The translations under genes were made by a program, and so were the position numbers. The notes below the pieces were generated by a model. The model saw only the letters and a list, made by a program, of their open reading frames with translations, had not been told where the DNA came from and did not search any database. DNA of 64,000 nucleotides, taken from assembly GCF_009193185.1 (NCBI RefSeq), contig NZ_VUKF01000007.1:1-64000 (forward strand), in the 5' to 3' direction. This DNA is from Georgenia thermotolerans (GTDB lineage Bacteria; Actinomycetota; Actinomycetes; Actinomycetales; Actinomycetaceae). Of the stretch, positions 1 to 9,228 are shown in pieces. How positions within the stretch are numbered: the first letter of the stretch is position 1; the number at the start of each line of letters is the position of its first letter.

Positions 1-67
1 CCGGATGCCCCTCGGCCAGCAGATCCACCGCCAGCCCACGCACTTCCAACCCCGCATGCGAACCCAC
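1..67 (-). CDS. partial CDS of unknown function at the left edge
   Basis: A reading frame opens on the minus strand at a GTG whose first base is 67, eight bases after a good ribosome binding site (GGAGGG, 76-81). About 22 residues are visible before the edge, including the stretch VRGLAVDLLAEGHP. It begins about 70 bases past the point where homology of the upstream oxidoreductase ends. I do not recognise the protein; the short helical stretch would fit the N-terminus of a helix-turn-helix protein or transposase, but that is a guess. It overlaps the open frame of the oxidoreductase in another phase, so only one of the two is likely translated here. Confidence 0.3.
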   Translation of the reverse strand, partial: MGSHAGLEVRGLAVDLLAEGHP

Positions 68-1107
68 ACCCGCAGCCCTCCAGGACGAAAACGTCCCAGG
101 CCTATGCACTCACCCCTTGAGAGCGCCCACTGTCGACCAGTCACTAGCACCACCTTGCCCAGCGCGCGGCGCGCCTCGAGGTCCGCGTGCGCGCGTGCTG
201 CCTCGGCCAAGGGGTAGGTGGTGACGAGCGGGCGCCACTCGCTCGCGCCGACCCGGTCCAGCGCGCGGGCGGCGAGACCCGGGACCCCACCGGGCAGGCT
301 CTGCATCCGCGGCCCCAGGCTCCACCCGACGCTGATCGCGCGGGAGACGACGTCGTCGGTGTCGAAGCGGGTCGGTTCCCCGGCGGAGTGGCCGAACATC
401 ACCAGCCGGCCGCCCGGCCGGAGCAGCTCCAGGGCGGCCCGGCCCACGTCCCCGCCCACGCCGTCGTACACGAGCGTCACGCCGCCGGTGGCCGCCCGGA
501 CCGTCTCGGCCCAGCCCGGCCCGGTGTAGTCGGCGACCAGGTCTGCATCCAGCGGGGCCAGCGCGGCCACCCGCGCCGGGCCGCCGGCGGCCGCCACCAC
601 GGTGGCGTCGACCGCCCGGGCGGCCTGGGCCAGCAGCCAGCCGAGCCCGCCGGCCGCGGAGGGGACCAGCACGACGTCGTCGGGCGTGGGCGGTTCGAGC
701 TCGAGGATGCCCTGGGCGGTGCGGCCGGTGCCCACCGCGGCGACGGCGTCGGGGAACGACACGTGGTCCGGCACCGGGAACAGGGCCGCGACGCCGGTCA
801 CGGCCTGCTCGGCGTACCCGCCGGGCACGAGCCCCAGGTGCGCCACGACCCGACGGCCCCGCCAGGAACCGTCCACGCCGGCGCCGACCCGGTCGACCAC
901 GCCGGCCACCTCGCGTCCCGGGATCGTGGGCAGCTCGGGTGCCGGCATGGGGCCGGGCTCCCCGCGGCGCAGGCTGGTGTCCAGCAGGTGCACCCCGCTG
1001 GCCTCGACCGCCACCCGCACCTGGCCGGCGGCGGGCGTCAGGTCGGGCAGCTCGTCGAGGACCAGGTTGGTGGCCGGACCGAACTCGTGAAGGCGGATGG
1101 CGCGCAT
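1..1107 (-). CDS. zinc-type/quinone oxidoreductase (MDR superfamily), 3' end abnormal
   Basis: A medium-chain dehydrogenase/reductase of the NADPH:quinone oxidoreductase group, probably reducing quinones or enones with NADPH in the cytosol. It starts MRAIRLHEFGPA. A GroES-like fold is followed by IPGREVAGVV near residue 65, then the Rossmann segment with VPSAAGGLGWLLAQAA near residue 150. The tail reads through GKVVLVTGRQW, near base 140, where such proteins normally end. Here the frame stays open to the window edge with a Trp/Arg-rich tail unlike the family. This suggests that the last few codons and the stop were replaced by an insertion or rearrangement. The start fits a leaderless transcript from a MerR-type promoter just upstream. 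No cysteine zinc ligands were noticed, so a zinc-free QOR is more likely than an alcohol dehydrogenase. Confidence 0.75.
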   Translation of the reverse strand, partial: MRAIRLHEFGPATNLVLDELPDLTPAAGQVRVAVEASGVHLLDTSLRRGEPGPMPAPELPTIPGREVAGVVDRVGAGVDGSWRGRRVVAHLGLVPGGYAEQAVTGVAALFPVPDHVSFPDAVAAVGTGRTAQGILELEPPTPDDVVLVPSAAGGLGWLLAQAARAVDATVVAAAGGPARVAALAPLDADLVADYTGPGWAETVRAATGGVTLVYDGVGGDVGRAALELLRPGGRLVMFGHSAGEPTRFDTDDVVSRAISVGWSLGPRMQSLPGGVPGLAARALDRVGASEWRPLVTTYPLAEAARAHADLEARRALGKVVLVTGRQWALSRGECIGLGRFRPGGLRVWVRMRGWKCVGWRWICWPRGIR

Positions 1108-1145
1108 GCCCGCGATTCCACAAGGTGAAGCGCGGTTGAGGTCAA
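1108..1145 (-). promoter_or_regulatory. MerR-type promoter of the oxidoreductase gene
   Basis: On the minus strand there is TTGACC (1140-1145), a 19-base spacer starting TCAACC, then TGGAAT (1115-1120), seven bases before the ATG. A 19-bp spacer with TTGACCTCAA at the -35 is typical of promoters activated by MerR-family regulators such as SoxR. The dyad between the boxes is imperfect. No merR gene is in the window. Confidence 0.45.
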
Positions 1146-1230
1146 GCCCCTCAATCATCCGCTCTCGGGTCGGTTCCTGGATCGGCCCGTGGAGCCGCGC
1201 TCGGCCGGCGGACCGCCCGACTCTTCGCCG

Positions 1231-1283
1231 GATTGACCCCTCGCGCCGAACTTGACGTCTCGCGACGCACTTGACGTCTCGCG
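1231..1283. repeat. 19-base tandem intergenic repeat, locus A
   Basis: Two full units of 19 bases (1241-1259 and 1260-1278) share cttgacgtc and tcgcg, flanked by degenerate partial units. In reverse complement the unit reads like the array at 9033-9100, with the core GACGTCAAGT followed by CGCGA. It lies between the end of the carboxylase epsilon gene and the start of the oxidoreductase. Function unknown. Confidence 0.7.
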
Positions 1284-1294
1284 GGGGCGACGGC

Positions 1295-1681
1295 TCAGGG
1301 GTGGAGGGACCAGCGCCACGCGTCGGCGCCGGGGGCCGGCGGCGCGCCGATCACCCGGCCGTGGTCGGCCCAGCGGCCCCGTCCGGTCTCGGCCGCCTCG
1401 TCCGGCCCGCCGCCGGCCTCGTGCGCCAGCCCGCGGGCCGCGACGATCCCGGCCACCAGCGCGGCGAGCTCGACCTCGTCGGGCCGCCCGCGCACCACCC
1501 GCACGTCGGGCGGCGCGGCCGGCGGAGCCGGCGCGGCGGGGGCGGGCGGCGCGGCCAGGGCGAGGGCGACGACGTCGTCCTCCCCGCCCGACGACCACTC
1601 CGCGGGGGAGGCGGGCGTGACCGGCACGGGCGGGGCCACGGCGCGGTGGCGGTCGCGGCGGACCAGGCTCACGGCGCTCAC
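1295..1681 (-). CDS. acyl-CoA carboxylase epsilon subunit
   Basis: A small protein of 128 residues that would stabilise or activate the actinobacterial acyl-CoA carboxylase complex by bridging the biotinylated alpha and the carboxyltransferase beta subunits. The N-terminal half is Ala/Pro-rich and disordered. The conserved part is at the C-terminus: [20 protein letters not shown] near residues 60-80 and an ending with W-R-x-S. This order (short 'RG-P-EELAAL' motif, then a terminal WR-S) is the mark of the AccE/PccE family. The GTG start overlaps the beta subunit stop in GTGA, so translation is probably coupled. The protein is longer than usual because of the proline-rich linker. Confidence 0.8.
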   Translation of the reverse strand: MSAVSLVRRDRHRAVAPPVPVTPASPAEWSSGGEDDVVALALAAPPAPAAPAPPAAPPDVRVVRGRPDEVELAALVAGIVAARGLAHEAGGGPDEAAETGRGRWADHGRVIGAPPAPGADAWRWSLHP

Positions 1682-3303
1682 AGCGGGATGTTCCCGTGCT
1701 TCTTGGCGGGCCCGGCGGCCCGCTTGGTGCGCAGCGCCCGCAGCGCCTTCACCACGTGCACACGGGTGTCGGCGGGCGCTATCACGCCGTCGATGAAGCC
1801 GCGCTCGGCGGCGTCCCAGGGGTTCACCAGCGCCTCCTCGTAGTCGGCCACGAGCCGGGCCCGCTCGGCCTCGACGTCGCCGCCCTCGTCCGCGACCTTC
1901 TGCAGGGCCCGGCGCTGCAGGATGTTCACCGCGCCGCCCGAGCCCATGACGGCGATCTGCGCGGTCGGCCAGGCGAGGTTGACGTCCGCGCCGAGCTTCT
2001 TCGAGCCCATGACGATGTACGCCCCGCCGTAGGCCTTGCGGGTGATGAGCGTGACCAGCGGGACGGTGGCCTCGGCGTAGGCGTAGATCAGCTTGGCGCC
2101 GCGGCGGATGATGCCGTTCCACTCCTGGTCGGTGCCCGGCAGGAAGCCCGGCACGTCCACGAAGGTCAGCACCGGGATGTTGAACGCGTCGCAGGTGCGC
2201 ACGAACCGCGCCGCCTTCTCCGAGGCGTTGATGTCCAGCGTCCCGGCCATCTGCAGCGGCTGGTTGGCGACGACGCCCACCGGGCGGCCCTCGACGTGCC
2301 CGAACGCGGTGATCATGTTCGGCGCGTAGCCGGGCTGGACCTCGAGCATCTCGCCGTCGTCGAGCACGTGCTCGATCACCGTGCGCATGTCGTAGGGCTG
2401 GTTGTCCGAGTCCGGCACGAGGGTGTCGAGCTCGCGGTCGGCGTCGGTGACCTCCAGCGCGGCCTCCGCCTCGGCCGGCGGCACCGGCCAGCTCGGCGGC
2501 TCGGAGAGGTTGTTGCTCGGCAGGTACGCCAGCAGCGCCCGGACGTAGTCCAGGGCGTCGTCCTCGTCGGCGGCCTGGTAGTGGGCCACCCCGGAGCGCT
2601 GGGCGTGGGTGGCCGCCCCGCCGAGCTCCTCGAAGCCGACCTCCTCGCCGGTGACCGCCTTGATGACGTCCGGGCCGGTGATGAACATGTTCGAGGTGCC
2701 CTCGGCCATGACGATGAAGTCGGTCAGCGCGGGGGAGTAGACCGCCCCGCCGGCCGAGGGGCCGAGGATGAGCGAGATCTGCGGGATGACCCCGGAGGCG
2801 GCGACGTTGCGGCGGAAGATCTCGGCGAACTGGGTCAGCGCCGCCACGCCCTCCTGGATGCGGGCGCCGCCGCCGTCGGAGATGCCGATCAGCGGCACGC
2901 CGGTGCGCAGCGCCATGTCCATGACCTTGGTGATCTTCTGCCCGTGCATCTCGCCGAGCGAGCCGCCGAAGACGGTGAAGTCCTGGGAGTAGATGCAGAC
3001 CTGGCGCCCGTCGACGGTGCCGAAGCCGGTGACGACGCCGTCGCCGGCCAGGCGCTTCTTCTCCAGCCCGAAGTTCGTCGAGTGGTGCGTGGCGAAGGCG
3101 TCGAGCTCGGTGAACGAGCCCGGGTCGAGCAGGGCCTCGATGCGCTCGCGGGCCGACTTCTTGCCGCGCTTGTGCTGCTTCTCCGCCGCCGCCTCGGCCG
3201 GTCCCGTGAGGTCCCGGGCGGTGCGCTCGGCGAGGGACTGGAGCTTGTGCTCGGTGCTGGAGGACGGCGGAGCCGCGGTCGCGGAGGAGGTCGAATCGGT
3301 CAC
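1678..3303 (-). CDS. pccB: acyl-CoA carboxylase beta (carboxyltransferase) subunit
   Basis: Carboxyltransferase subunit (541 residues) that moves the carboxyl group from biotin to acetyl- or propionyl-CoA, giving malonyl- or methylmalonyl-CoA. Both crotonase-like halves are visible: [13 protein letters not shown] in the N-terminal half and [19 protein letters not shown] in the C-terminal half, which carry the oxyanion-hole glycines, plus [14 protein letters not shown]. Length fits the PccB/AccD5 family. A longer start at 3345 is possible, but a TACGCT box (3311-3316) ends seven bases before GTG 3303, which argues for a leaderless start there. The epsilon subunit follows in overlap. The biotin ligase lies divergently 1.2 kb away, separated by an unrelated SGNH gene. 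The biotinylated alpha subunit is not in the window. Confidence 0.92.
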   Translation of the reverse strand: MTDSTSSATAAPPSSSTEHKLQSLAERTARDLTGPAEAAAEKQHKRGKKSARERIEALLDPGSFTELDAFATHHSTNFGLEKKRLAGDGVVTGFGTVDGRQVCIYSQDFTVFGGSLGEMHGQKITKVMDMALRTGVPLIGISDGGGARIQEGVAALTQFAEIFRRNVAASGVIPQISLILGPSAGGAVYSPALTDFIVMAEGTSNMFITGPDVIKAVTGEEVGFEELGGAATHAQRSGVAHYQAADEDDALDYVRALLAYLPSNNLSEPPSWPVPPAEAEAALEVTDADRELDTLVPDSDNQPYDMRTVIEHVLDDGEMLEVQPGYAPNMITAFGHVEGRPVGVVANQPLQMAGTLDINASEKAARFVRTCDAFNIPVLTFVDVPGFLPGTDQEWNGIIRRGAKLIYAYAEATVPLVTLITRKAYGGAYIVMGSKKLGADVNLAWPTAQIAVMGSGGAVNILQRRALQKVADEGGDVEAERARLVADYEEALVNPWDAAERGFIDGVIAPADTRVHVVKALRALRTKRAAGPAKKHGNIPL

Positions 3304-3643
3304 TTGCGACAGCGTACTTGTCGCATCCCCACCACCTGGTTGCACACATGCGCGGGTCTGGTGCTGCCGGGTTGTGTGGTTCCCACAACCGGGATCACGG
3401 TCGTCCGGGCCGCGACGGTGGCCACCAGGGCCACGCTGCTACGGCCGCCCGCGTGACGGCCTGCCTGACCTCCTCGACCACTACGTCGATGTTCGGTGGT
3501 CAGCCGGGGCCGACCGCTGTGGACGGCATGTCACCAGGGGCGCGGTTCGCACTCTTCGGGCTCGAGATCACAACGTGGCCGCCGAATCCGGGCACCGCCC
3601 GGGCGGCAGAGCCTTTGTCCGGTGACGTGGAATGATGCGCGGC
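3304..3643. other. intergenic region with divergent promoters
   Basis: The 340 bases between pccB and the SGNH gene contain the pccB -10 box (TACGCT, 3311-3316 minus strand) and a 7-7-7 inverted repeat GGTTGTG/CACAACC (3370-3376 and 3384-3390) that could be an operator. A candidate -10 box AATGAT (3631-3636) lies seven bases before ATG 3644. No convincing gene is seen here. Confidence 0.4.
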
Positions 3644-4435
3644 ATGCCGCGCCCACGCCGGTCTGGTCGCTCACGCCAGCGGAGCAAGGGCCGCACGCTG
3701 GGTGTTGTCGGCTCGCTCGCACTCGTCTCGTTTGCGCTGGTTGCGGTCACGCTTCTTCGGACCCATCCCACGCCGACAGAGGTGCTGAATCGGCCCCAAC
3801 CGGCGGTCACGCTGCCATCCAGGAATCCGCTCGCTCTGGTCATCGGGGACTCTCAGGCGATGGGTGGCTTCGGTGTCGGAGCACTGGAGACGTGGGTTGC
3901 CCAGGGTCTCAGGTCGGCAGGCTTCCAACCAGTCATCGTCGGATATCCCGGCACCGGGTACGTGCACGACCGCCCCGCCCACGGCGACCAGGACGGTCAT
4001 CCCAACTACGTCACGTCCCTCCGTGAGGGGCTGTATAACCTGCCGCCGGCGGACCACGTCCAGCTCGTGGTGCTCGAGGGCGGCGGGAATGATGCGTTCG
4101 ACCCGGCCAAAGACATCAGCGCCGCGGCCCGGGAGGCGATCCGCCTCGTGCGGGAGGAGTATCCAGAGGCTGAGGTCCTCATGCTTGGCCCGCTCAACCA
4201 GGCCGGTGACCCGAGGTCGCTGAGGGTGAAGACGGCCGCCGTCCTGGCGGCCGTGGCCACGGAAGAAGACGTGCCGTTCATCGATGCGACATCCTGGGTC
4301 GCCGACGCCGGTGTCGCGGGCGAGCTGGTGGACGGGTTGCATTTCACCCAGAAGGGACACACTGCGCTGGCCCCGTACCTGGGTGACGCCCTTTCCGCCC
4401 TCGGAGTCGAGGCGGAGCCGCTTCCCGCCGGCTAA
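3644..4435 (+). CDS. secreted or membrane-anchored SGNH/GDSL hydrolase
   Basis: A 263-residue SGNH-fold hydrolase, probably an esterase or deacetylase acting outside the membrane. A basic N-terminus and one hydrophobic segment (about residues 20-38) form a signal anchor. The catalytic blocks are visible: block I LVIGDSQAMG with the nucleophile Ser70, the GGGND block near residue 148, and DGLHFTQKGH with the Asp-x-x-His pair near the C-terminus. Codon use is less GC-biased than in the neighbours. It sits between pccB and birA, which are usually close in actinobacteria, so it may have been inserted. ATG 3644 was chosen because AATGAT lies seven bases upstream; ATG 3632 in the same frame is an alternative. 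The substrate is unknown; an acyl group on a cell-wall glycan is plausible. Confidence 0.8.
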   Translation: MPRPRRSGRSRQRSKGRTLGVVGSLALVSFALVAVTLLRTHPTPTEVLNRPQPAVTLPSRNPLALVIGDSQAMGGFGVGALETWVAQGLRSAGFQPVIVGYPGTGYVHDRPAHGDQDGHPNYVTSLREGLYNLPPADHVQLVVLEGGGNDAFDPAKDISAAAREAIRLVREEYPEAEVLMLGPLNQAGDPRSLRVKTAAVLAAVATEEDVPFIDATSWVADAGVAGELVDGLHFTQKGHTALAPYLGDALSALGVEAEPLPAG

Positions 4436-4550
4436 CACCAGATATGGCGTTCTGGGTCCGGCTGGCCGCTGGACCGCCTGATCGAACGGCCCGAGCCTCG
4501 CGGGGTCGAGATGCCGCCCTCGCCGACGACCGGGATGCCACCCTGGTGGC

Positions 4551-5396
4551 ATGACCGCGCACGAGCTGAGGCCCTTCACCCACGTGCTGCACGTGGACCG
4601 CACGGGCTCGACGAGCACCGACCTGCGGGAGGCCGCGACGGCCGACCCTGCCGCCTGGCCGCACATGTCCGTCCTGGTCGCCGACGCCCAGGACGCCGGG
4701 CGCGGCCGGGCCGGGCGGACCTGGGTCACCGCGCCGGGCACCGCCCTGACCGCCTCGGTGCTGCTGCGCCCCCGGGTGCCCGCCGGGCGCCTCGCCTGGG
4801 TCACGCTGCTCGCCGGCCTGGCGGTCAAGCGGGCGACGGCCGAGCTGACCGGGCTGCCCACCGGGGTGAAGTGGCCCAACGACGTCCTCGTGCTGCGCGC
4901 CGGAGACGAGGAGATCGACGGCTGGGGCACCGACCGCAAGGTCGCGGGCATCCTCGCCGAGGTGCTGCCCGAGGCCCACCCGGAGGCCGAGCCCGGCGTC
5001 ATCATCGGCATCGGCGTCAACGTCGCCCAGGCCGAGAGCCAGCTGCCGGTGCCGTGGGCGACCTCCCTGCACCTGGCCGCCGGACGGGCTGGCGCGGCCG
5101 CCCGCCCGACCGTCTCGGAGGTGCTGCTCGCGTGCGGGCGGCACCTCGCCGCGCTCGTGGCCCGCTGGGAGGAGTTCGACGGCGACGCGCACGCCGCCGG
5201 CCTGGCCGAGCAGGTCCGCGGGGCGTGCGTGACCCTGGGGCGGCGGGTGCGCGCCGAGCTGCCCGGCGAGCGTTCGGTCACCGGCGTGGCGGTGGAGCTC
5301 GACCCCGATGGCCACCTGGTCGTCCGGACGGCCGACGGCGAGCGCACCACCGTGCGCGCCGGCGACGTGCTGCACATGCGCACCGCCGGGGCCTGA
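4551..5396 (+). CDS. birA: biotin--[acetyl-CoA-carboxylase] ligase, monofunctional
   Basis: Biotin protein ligase (281 residues) that makes biotinoyl-AMP and attaches biotin to the carboxylase alpha subunit. The catalytic domain shows GRGRAGRTW near residues 50-58 (the biotinoyl-AMP loop), KWPNDV near 105, KVAGILAE and GIGVNV. A C-terminal SH3-like domain follows from about residue 225. There is no N-terminal winged-helix domain, so it is a group I ligase and should not repress biotin genes. CACCCT ends six bases before the ATG, a weak -10 compatible with a leaderless mRNA. The link to the carboxylase genes nearby is direct: the complex works only when biotinylated. Confidence 0.93.
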   Translation: MTAHELRPFTHVLHVDRTGSTSTDLREAATADPAAWPHMSVLVADAQDAGRGRAGRTWVTAPGTALTASVLLRPRVPAGRLAWVTLLAGLAVKRATAELTGLPTGVKWPNDVLVLRAGDEEIDGWGTDRKVAGILAEVLPEAHPEAEPGVIIGIGVNVAQAESQLPVPWATSLHLAAGRAGAAARPTVSEVLLACGRHLAALVARWEEFDGDAHAAGLAEQVRGACVTLGRRVRAELPGERSVTGVAVELDPDGHLVVRTADGERTTVRAGDVLHMRTAGA

Positions 5397-5526
5397 GGCC
5401 GGCGGGGGAGTCCGTAGCCGGACCGGACCGGCTCGATACACCGTTCGGTGAGCGCCCGCCGCGGCCGGCCGCGCCCGCCCGTGCGGGGCGTGACCGACGT
5501 CCGAAAGTCCTCCCAGGGACGCGCGT

Positions 5527-5532
5527 TAGGCT
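5527..5532 (+). promoter_or_regulatory. -10 box of the adenylate cyclase gene (leaderless)
   Basis: TAGGCT ends six bases before GTG 5539, placing the transcription start at or next to the start codon. No clear -35 is visible. The same box and spacing occur before gtrA. Confidence 0.5.
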
Positions 5533-5538
5533 CGCCGT

Positions 5539-6744
5539 GTGAGCACGGATACAGGCAGGACCGCACCCGATCCTCGACCGGGTACGCCTTCCGACGACCC
5601 GGCCACCCCCGTCCCCACCGAGGCGCTGCCGGACGGCGTGCACGCCGAGGCCGGGGGCCCGCCGCCGCCCGGGGTCCCGCCGGCGCCCGGCAGCGACGGC
5701 CTCGACGACGGCATCGACGTCCCGGACACCCAGGAGCCGCCGTCGTCCACCGTCACCGCCCGGATCGATGCGATGCTCGGCGGCCCGCGCACCATGACGA
5801 TCGTCGAGCTGGCCGAGCGGGCCGGGGTGAGCGTGGAGTTCGCGCGCACCTTCTGGAAGGCGATGGGCTTTCCCAACGTGCGCGACACCAGCGTGATCTT
5901 CGGCGAGTACGACGTCCGGGCGCTGCGCTCGATGGCCACGCTCATCGAGGACGACACCATCGACACCACCACGGCGATCTCGCTGCTGCGTGCCCAGTCG
6001 CACATGACCGACCGGCTGGCGCTGTGGCAGACCGAGGCGCTGGTGGAGGGCGTCGCCCGGCGGCGCAGCCTCGACGACGTCTCCGCCCGGCTCGTGGTCC
6101 TCGACCGGATCACCGGCGTGACGGAGGTGCTGCAGGCGCAGCTGGACTACTCCTGGCGCCGTCAGCTCGCCGCGCTCATCGCCCGCACCGACGCCGAGGT
6201 CTCCGAGAGCCGGCGCCCGAGCACCGACCCCTTCCACATGCCGCTGCAGCGCGCCCTGGGCTTCCTCGACATGGTCGCCTACACCCGCCGCTCCACCGAG
6301 CTGGGCACCCGGGCGCTGGCCGACCTCGTCCAGACCTTCGAGTACACCTCCCGCGACGTGATCACCACGCACGGCGCGCGGGTGGTCAAGACGATCGGCG
6401 ACGCGGTGCTGTGGGTCGCCGACGACCTGACCGTCGCCGCGGACGTGGCGGTCGAGCTCATCGCGGCCTTGCACGCCAAGGAGAACATGCTGCCCGTGCG
6501 CGCCTCGCTCGTGTGGGGCGGGGTGCTCTCGCGCAACGGCGACGTCTTCGGACCCACCGTCAACCTCGCGTCCCGGCTCGTCGACGTCGCCCCGCCGGGC
6601 GGTATCCTCATGGACCGCGACACCGCCGAGGCCCTCGCCGCCAGCCCGGCGGCGCGGCACTACACGATGGTCCCGCGCGAGGGCGTGGAGCTGCAGGGGC
6701 TGGGCGAGGTCCGGCCGATCGAGCTGCGCCGCATCCCGGAGTGA
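5539..6744 (+). CDS. class III adenylate cyclase with Rv1264-like regulatory domain
   Basis: Makes cAMP from ATP. The 401 residues divide into an acidic Pro/Gly-rich leader (1-75), an alpha-helical domain (about 80-225) resembling the autoinhibitory, pH-sensing N-terminal domain of mycobacterial Rv1264, and a cyclase homology domain (about 240-385). Catalytic residues are visible: metal Asp244 in FLDMVAYT, Lys284 and metal Asp288 in VVKTIGDAV, and Asn342 with Arg346 in VNLASR. All the main ones are present, so it should be active as a homodimer. No membrane segment is seen, so it is cytosolic. The start is GTG, with TAGGCT just upstream. A neighbouring birA and purK are common in Micrococcales. 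Confidence 0.88.
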   Translation: MSTDTGRTAPDPRPGTPSDDPATPVPTEALPDGVHAEAGGPPPPGVPPAPGSDGLDDGIDVPDTQEPPSSTVTARIDAMLGGPRTMTIVELAERAGVSVEFARTFWKAMGFPNVRDTSVIFGEYDVRALRSMATLIEDDTIDTTTAISLLRAQSHMTDRLALWQTEALVEGVARRRSLDDVSARLVVLDRITGVTEVLQAQLDYSWRRQLAALIARTDAEVSESRRPSTDPFHMPLQRALGFLDMVAYTRRSTELGTRALADLVQTFEYTSRDVITTHGARVVKTIGDAVLWVADDLTVAADVAVELIAALHAKENMLPVRASLVWGGVLSRNGDVFGPTVNLASRLVDVAPPGGILMDRDTAEALAASPAARHYTMVPREGVELQGLGEVRPIELRRIPE

Positions 6745-6960
6745 GCCGGCGCCCGCTCGGGCGAGGGCTCGGCGGGGCGAGCGGGGATTCGCGGTGGCGA
6801 AGCGGGGGGACGGCGGCCGCGAGCGGACCCAGCGGACCGGGGCGGCAGGCAACCACGCCGCAAACACCCGGTGAACGGCGCGCGAACAGCGCCGCGACCC
6901 GCCTCCGGCCGTCGCCCAGCAACCTCGTGACCTGCGACGACGCCCGCCTGTGACACCGAC

Positions 6961-6991
6961 TTGACCGAAACTTGACGCTCTGGCTTATGAT
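6961..6991 (+). promoter_or_regulatory. promoter of the OmpR-type regulator (leaderless)
   Basis: TTGACC (6961-6966), a 19-base spacer, then TATGAT (6986-6991), six bases before GTG 6998. The -10 matches consensus at five of six positions. The spacer is long; a second TTGACG at 6971-6976 is too close to serve as -35 but could be part of a binding site. Confidence 0.55.
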
Positions 6992-6997
6992 CGCCGC

Positions 6998-7684
<687 letters not shown>

Positions 7685-7690
7685 CCCGCC

Positions 7691-9013
7691 GTGCGTCGCC
7701 GCGCGGTCCAGATGATCGTCGTGGCCGTTACGGTGGCGGTGCTGCTGCTGGGCGTGCCCATGGCGGTCCTGGGCGCCATCTTCGTCTGGGACTCCGAGCA
7801 GGCCAGCCTCGACCAGCGCGTCTCCCAGCTCGGCCGCTCGGTCGAGCGCCGGCTGGTGTCCGGCGAGGAGCTCGACCAGGACATGCTCGAGCCGTGGGTC
7901 GGCGGGGTGAGCAACCTCGAGGCCTCGATCCTCGTCCAGAGCCCCACCGGCGAGCAGTTCCGCGCCGGGCCGGTGTTCACCGACCGGGTCATCCGCTCCC
8001 TGCAGATCACCCCCTCCGGCGCGACGGTCCGGATGGACGTCGACGCCGGGGAGATCACCTGGCGCTCGGCGCAGGTGGTGCTGCTCGTCATCTTCGGCGC
8101 CGCCGTCGCGCTCGGGATGGGCATCCTGCTCGCCCGCCACCAGGCCAGACGCCTCTCCGCGCCGCTGATCTACCTGGCTGCCTCCGCCGAGCAGATCGGC
8201 TCGGGGCAGGTGCGCCCGCGGCTGAAGCCCTCGGGCATCGAGGAGATCGACCTGGTGGCCGCCGAGCTCGTGCGCACGGCCGACCGCATGGCCGGCCGCC
8301 TGGCCGCCGAGCGGCAGTTCGCCGCCGACGCCTCCCACCAGCTGCGCACCCCGCTGACCGCGCTGTCCATGCGGCTCGAGGAGATCCTCGCGCTCAGCGA
8401 CAGCGAGGAGGTCCGCGAGGAGGCCCGGGTCTCCCTCGAGCAGGTCGAGCGCCTGACCGGGGTGGTCGAGGACCTGCTCAAGACCTCCCGCTCCGCCGGC
8501 GGCGGCACCACCGAGGCGGTGCACCTCGGCGAGGTCTTCGCCCAGCAGGAAGAGGAGTGGGGCCGGCCCTTCCGCCGCGCCAAGCGTCAGCTCGTCTTCG
8601 ACGACGCCGCCCGGCTCGCCGTGCTGGCCACCCCCGGCGCGCTCGCCCAGGTGCTCGCCACCTTGCTGGAGAACGCCCTGAAGTACGGCGCCGGCGCCAC
8701 CAAGGTGGTCACCCGCGAGGCGTCCGGCGGGCAGGGCGTGTTCATCGACGTCTCCGACGAGGGCCCGGGCGTGGACGACGACCTCGCGCCGGACATCTTC
8801 ACCAAGCACGTCTCCGGCGGTTCCGGCACCGGGCTGGGCCTGGCCCTGGCCAAGGACCTCGTCGCCGCCGACGGCGGCCGGCTCGAGCTGAGCCAGCGCC
8901 GCCCGCCGGTGTTCACGATCTTCCTCAACGCCGTGCCGAAGTCCCTCGACCCCGACGTCGTGCTGCCCCAGGGGGCGCTGGTCTCGGTCGGGCGGCGCCG
9001 CCGGCGCCGCTGA
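7691..9013 (+). CDS. sensor histidine kinase (partner of the OmpR-type regulator)
   Basis: A 440-residue membrane histidine kinase. Two transmembrane segments (about 10-32 and 126-148) enclose an extracytoplasmic sensor region of about 90 residues without a recognised fold. A HAMP-like linker and the dimerisation domain follow, with the phospho-acceptor His216 in FAADASHQLRTPLT. The ATPase domain has an N-box (LLENALKYG), a G1 box (DEGPG) and a G2 box (GSGTGLGLALA). It starts at GTG six bases after the regulator gene. A tandem repeat array follows the stop. The signal is unknown. Confidence 0.9.
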   Translation: MRRRAVQMIVVAVTVAVLLLGVPMAVLGAIFVWDSEQASLDQRVSQLGRSVERRLVSGEELDQDMLEPWVGGVSNLEASILVQSPTGEQFRAGPVFTDRVIRSLQITPSGATVRMDVDAGEITWRSAQVVLLVIFGAAVALGMGILLARHQARRLSAPLIYLAASAEQIGSGQVRPRLKPSGIEEIDLVAAELVRTADRMAGRLAAERQFAADASHQLRTPLTALSMRLEEILALSDSEEVREEARVSLEQVERLTGVVEDLLKTSRSAGGGTTEAVHLGEVFAQQEEEWGRPFRRAKRQLVFDDAARLAVLATPGALAQVLATLLENALKYGAGATKVVTREASGGQGVFIDVSDEGPGVDDDLAPDIFTKHVSGGSGTGLGLALAKDLVAADGGRLELSQRRPPVFTIFLNAVPKSLDPDVVLPQGALVSVGRRRRRR

Positions 9014-9032
9014 GCCACCCGCCCCGACAGCG

Positions 9033-9100
9033 GCGAGACGTCAAGTAGGTCGCGACGCGTCAAGTAGGTCGCGACGCGTCAAGTCGGTCGCGAGACGTCA
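9033..9100. repeat. 19-base tandem intergenic repeat, locus B
   Basis: Three full 19-base units (9033-9051, 9052-9070 and 9071-9089) and an 11-base partial unit (9090-9100). The first unit is gcgagacgtcaagtaggtc. Units differ mainly at gag/gcg and at one base before ggtc. The reverse complement matches the array at 1231-1283. It lies 20 bases after the histidine kinase stop. Confidence 0.85.
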
Positions 9101-9228
9101 GCCCGCCGGGTTGCCCCTCCTCGCGGTGTGGGATGGACGACGGCGCAGGGCGGGCGCCGTGGTCGTCGTCGCCGCCGTCCCCCGCGCGGGGGAGGACCGG
9201 CGGCCCCGGGCCCTGCCACACTGCCGCC

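Noticed and set aside
1696-3456. A 586-codon open frame on the plus strand opposite pccB
   Set aside because: Composition is that of a shadow frame (Gly, Arg, Val, Asp), whereas the minus strand gives a complete carboxyltransferase.
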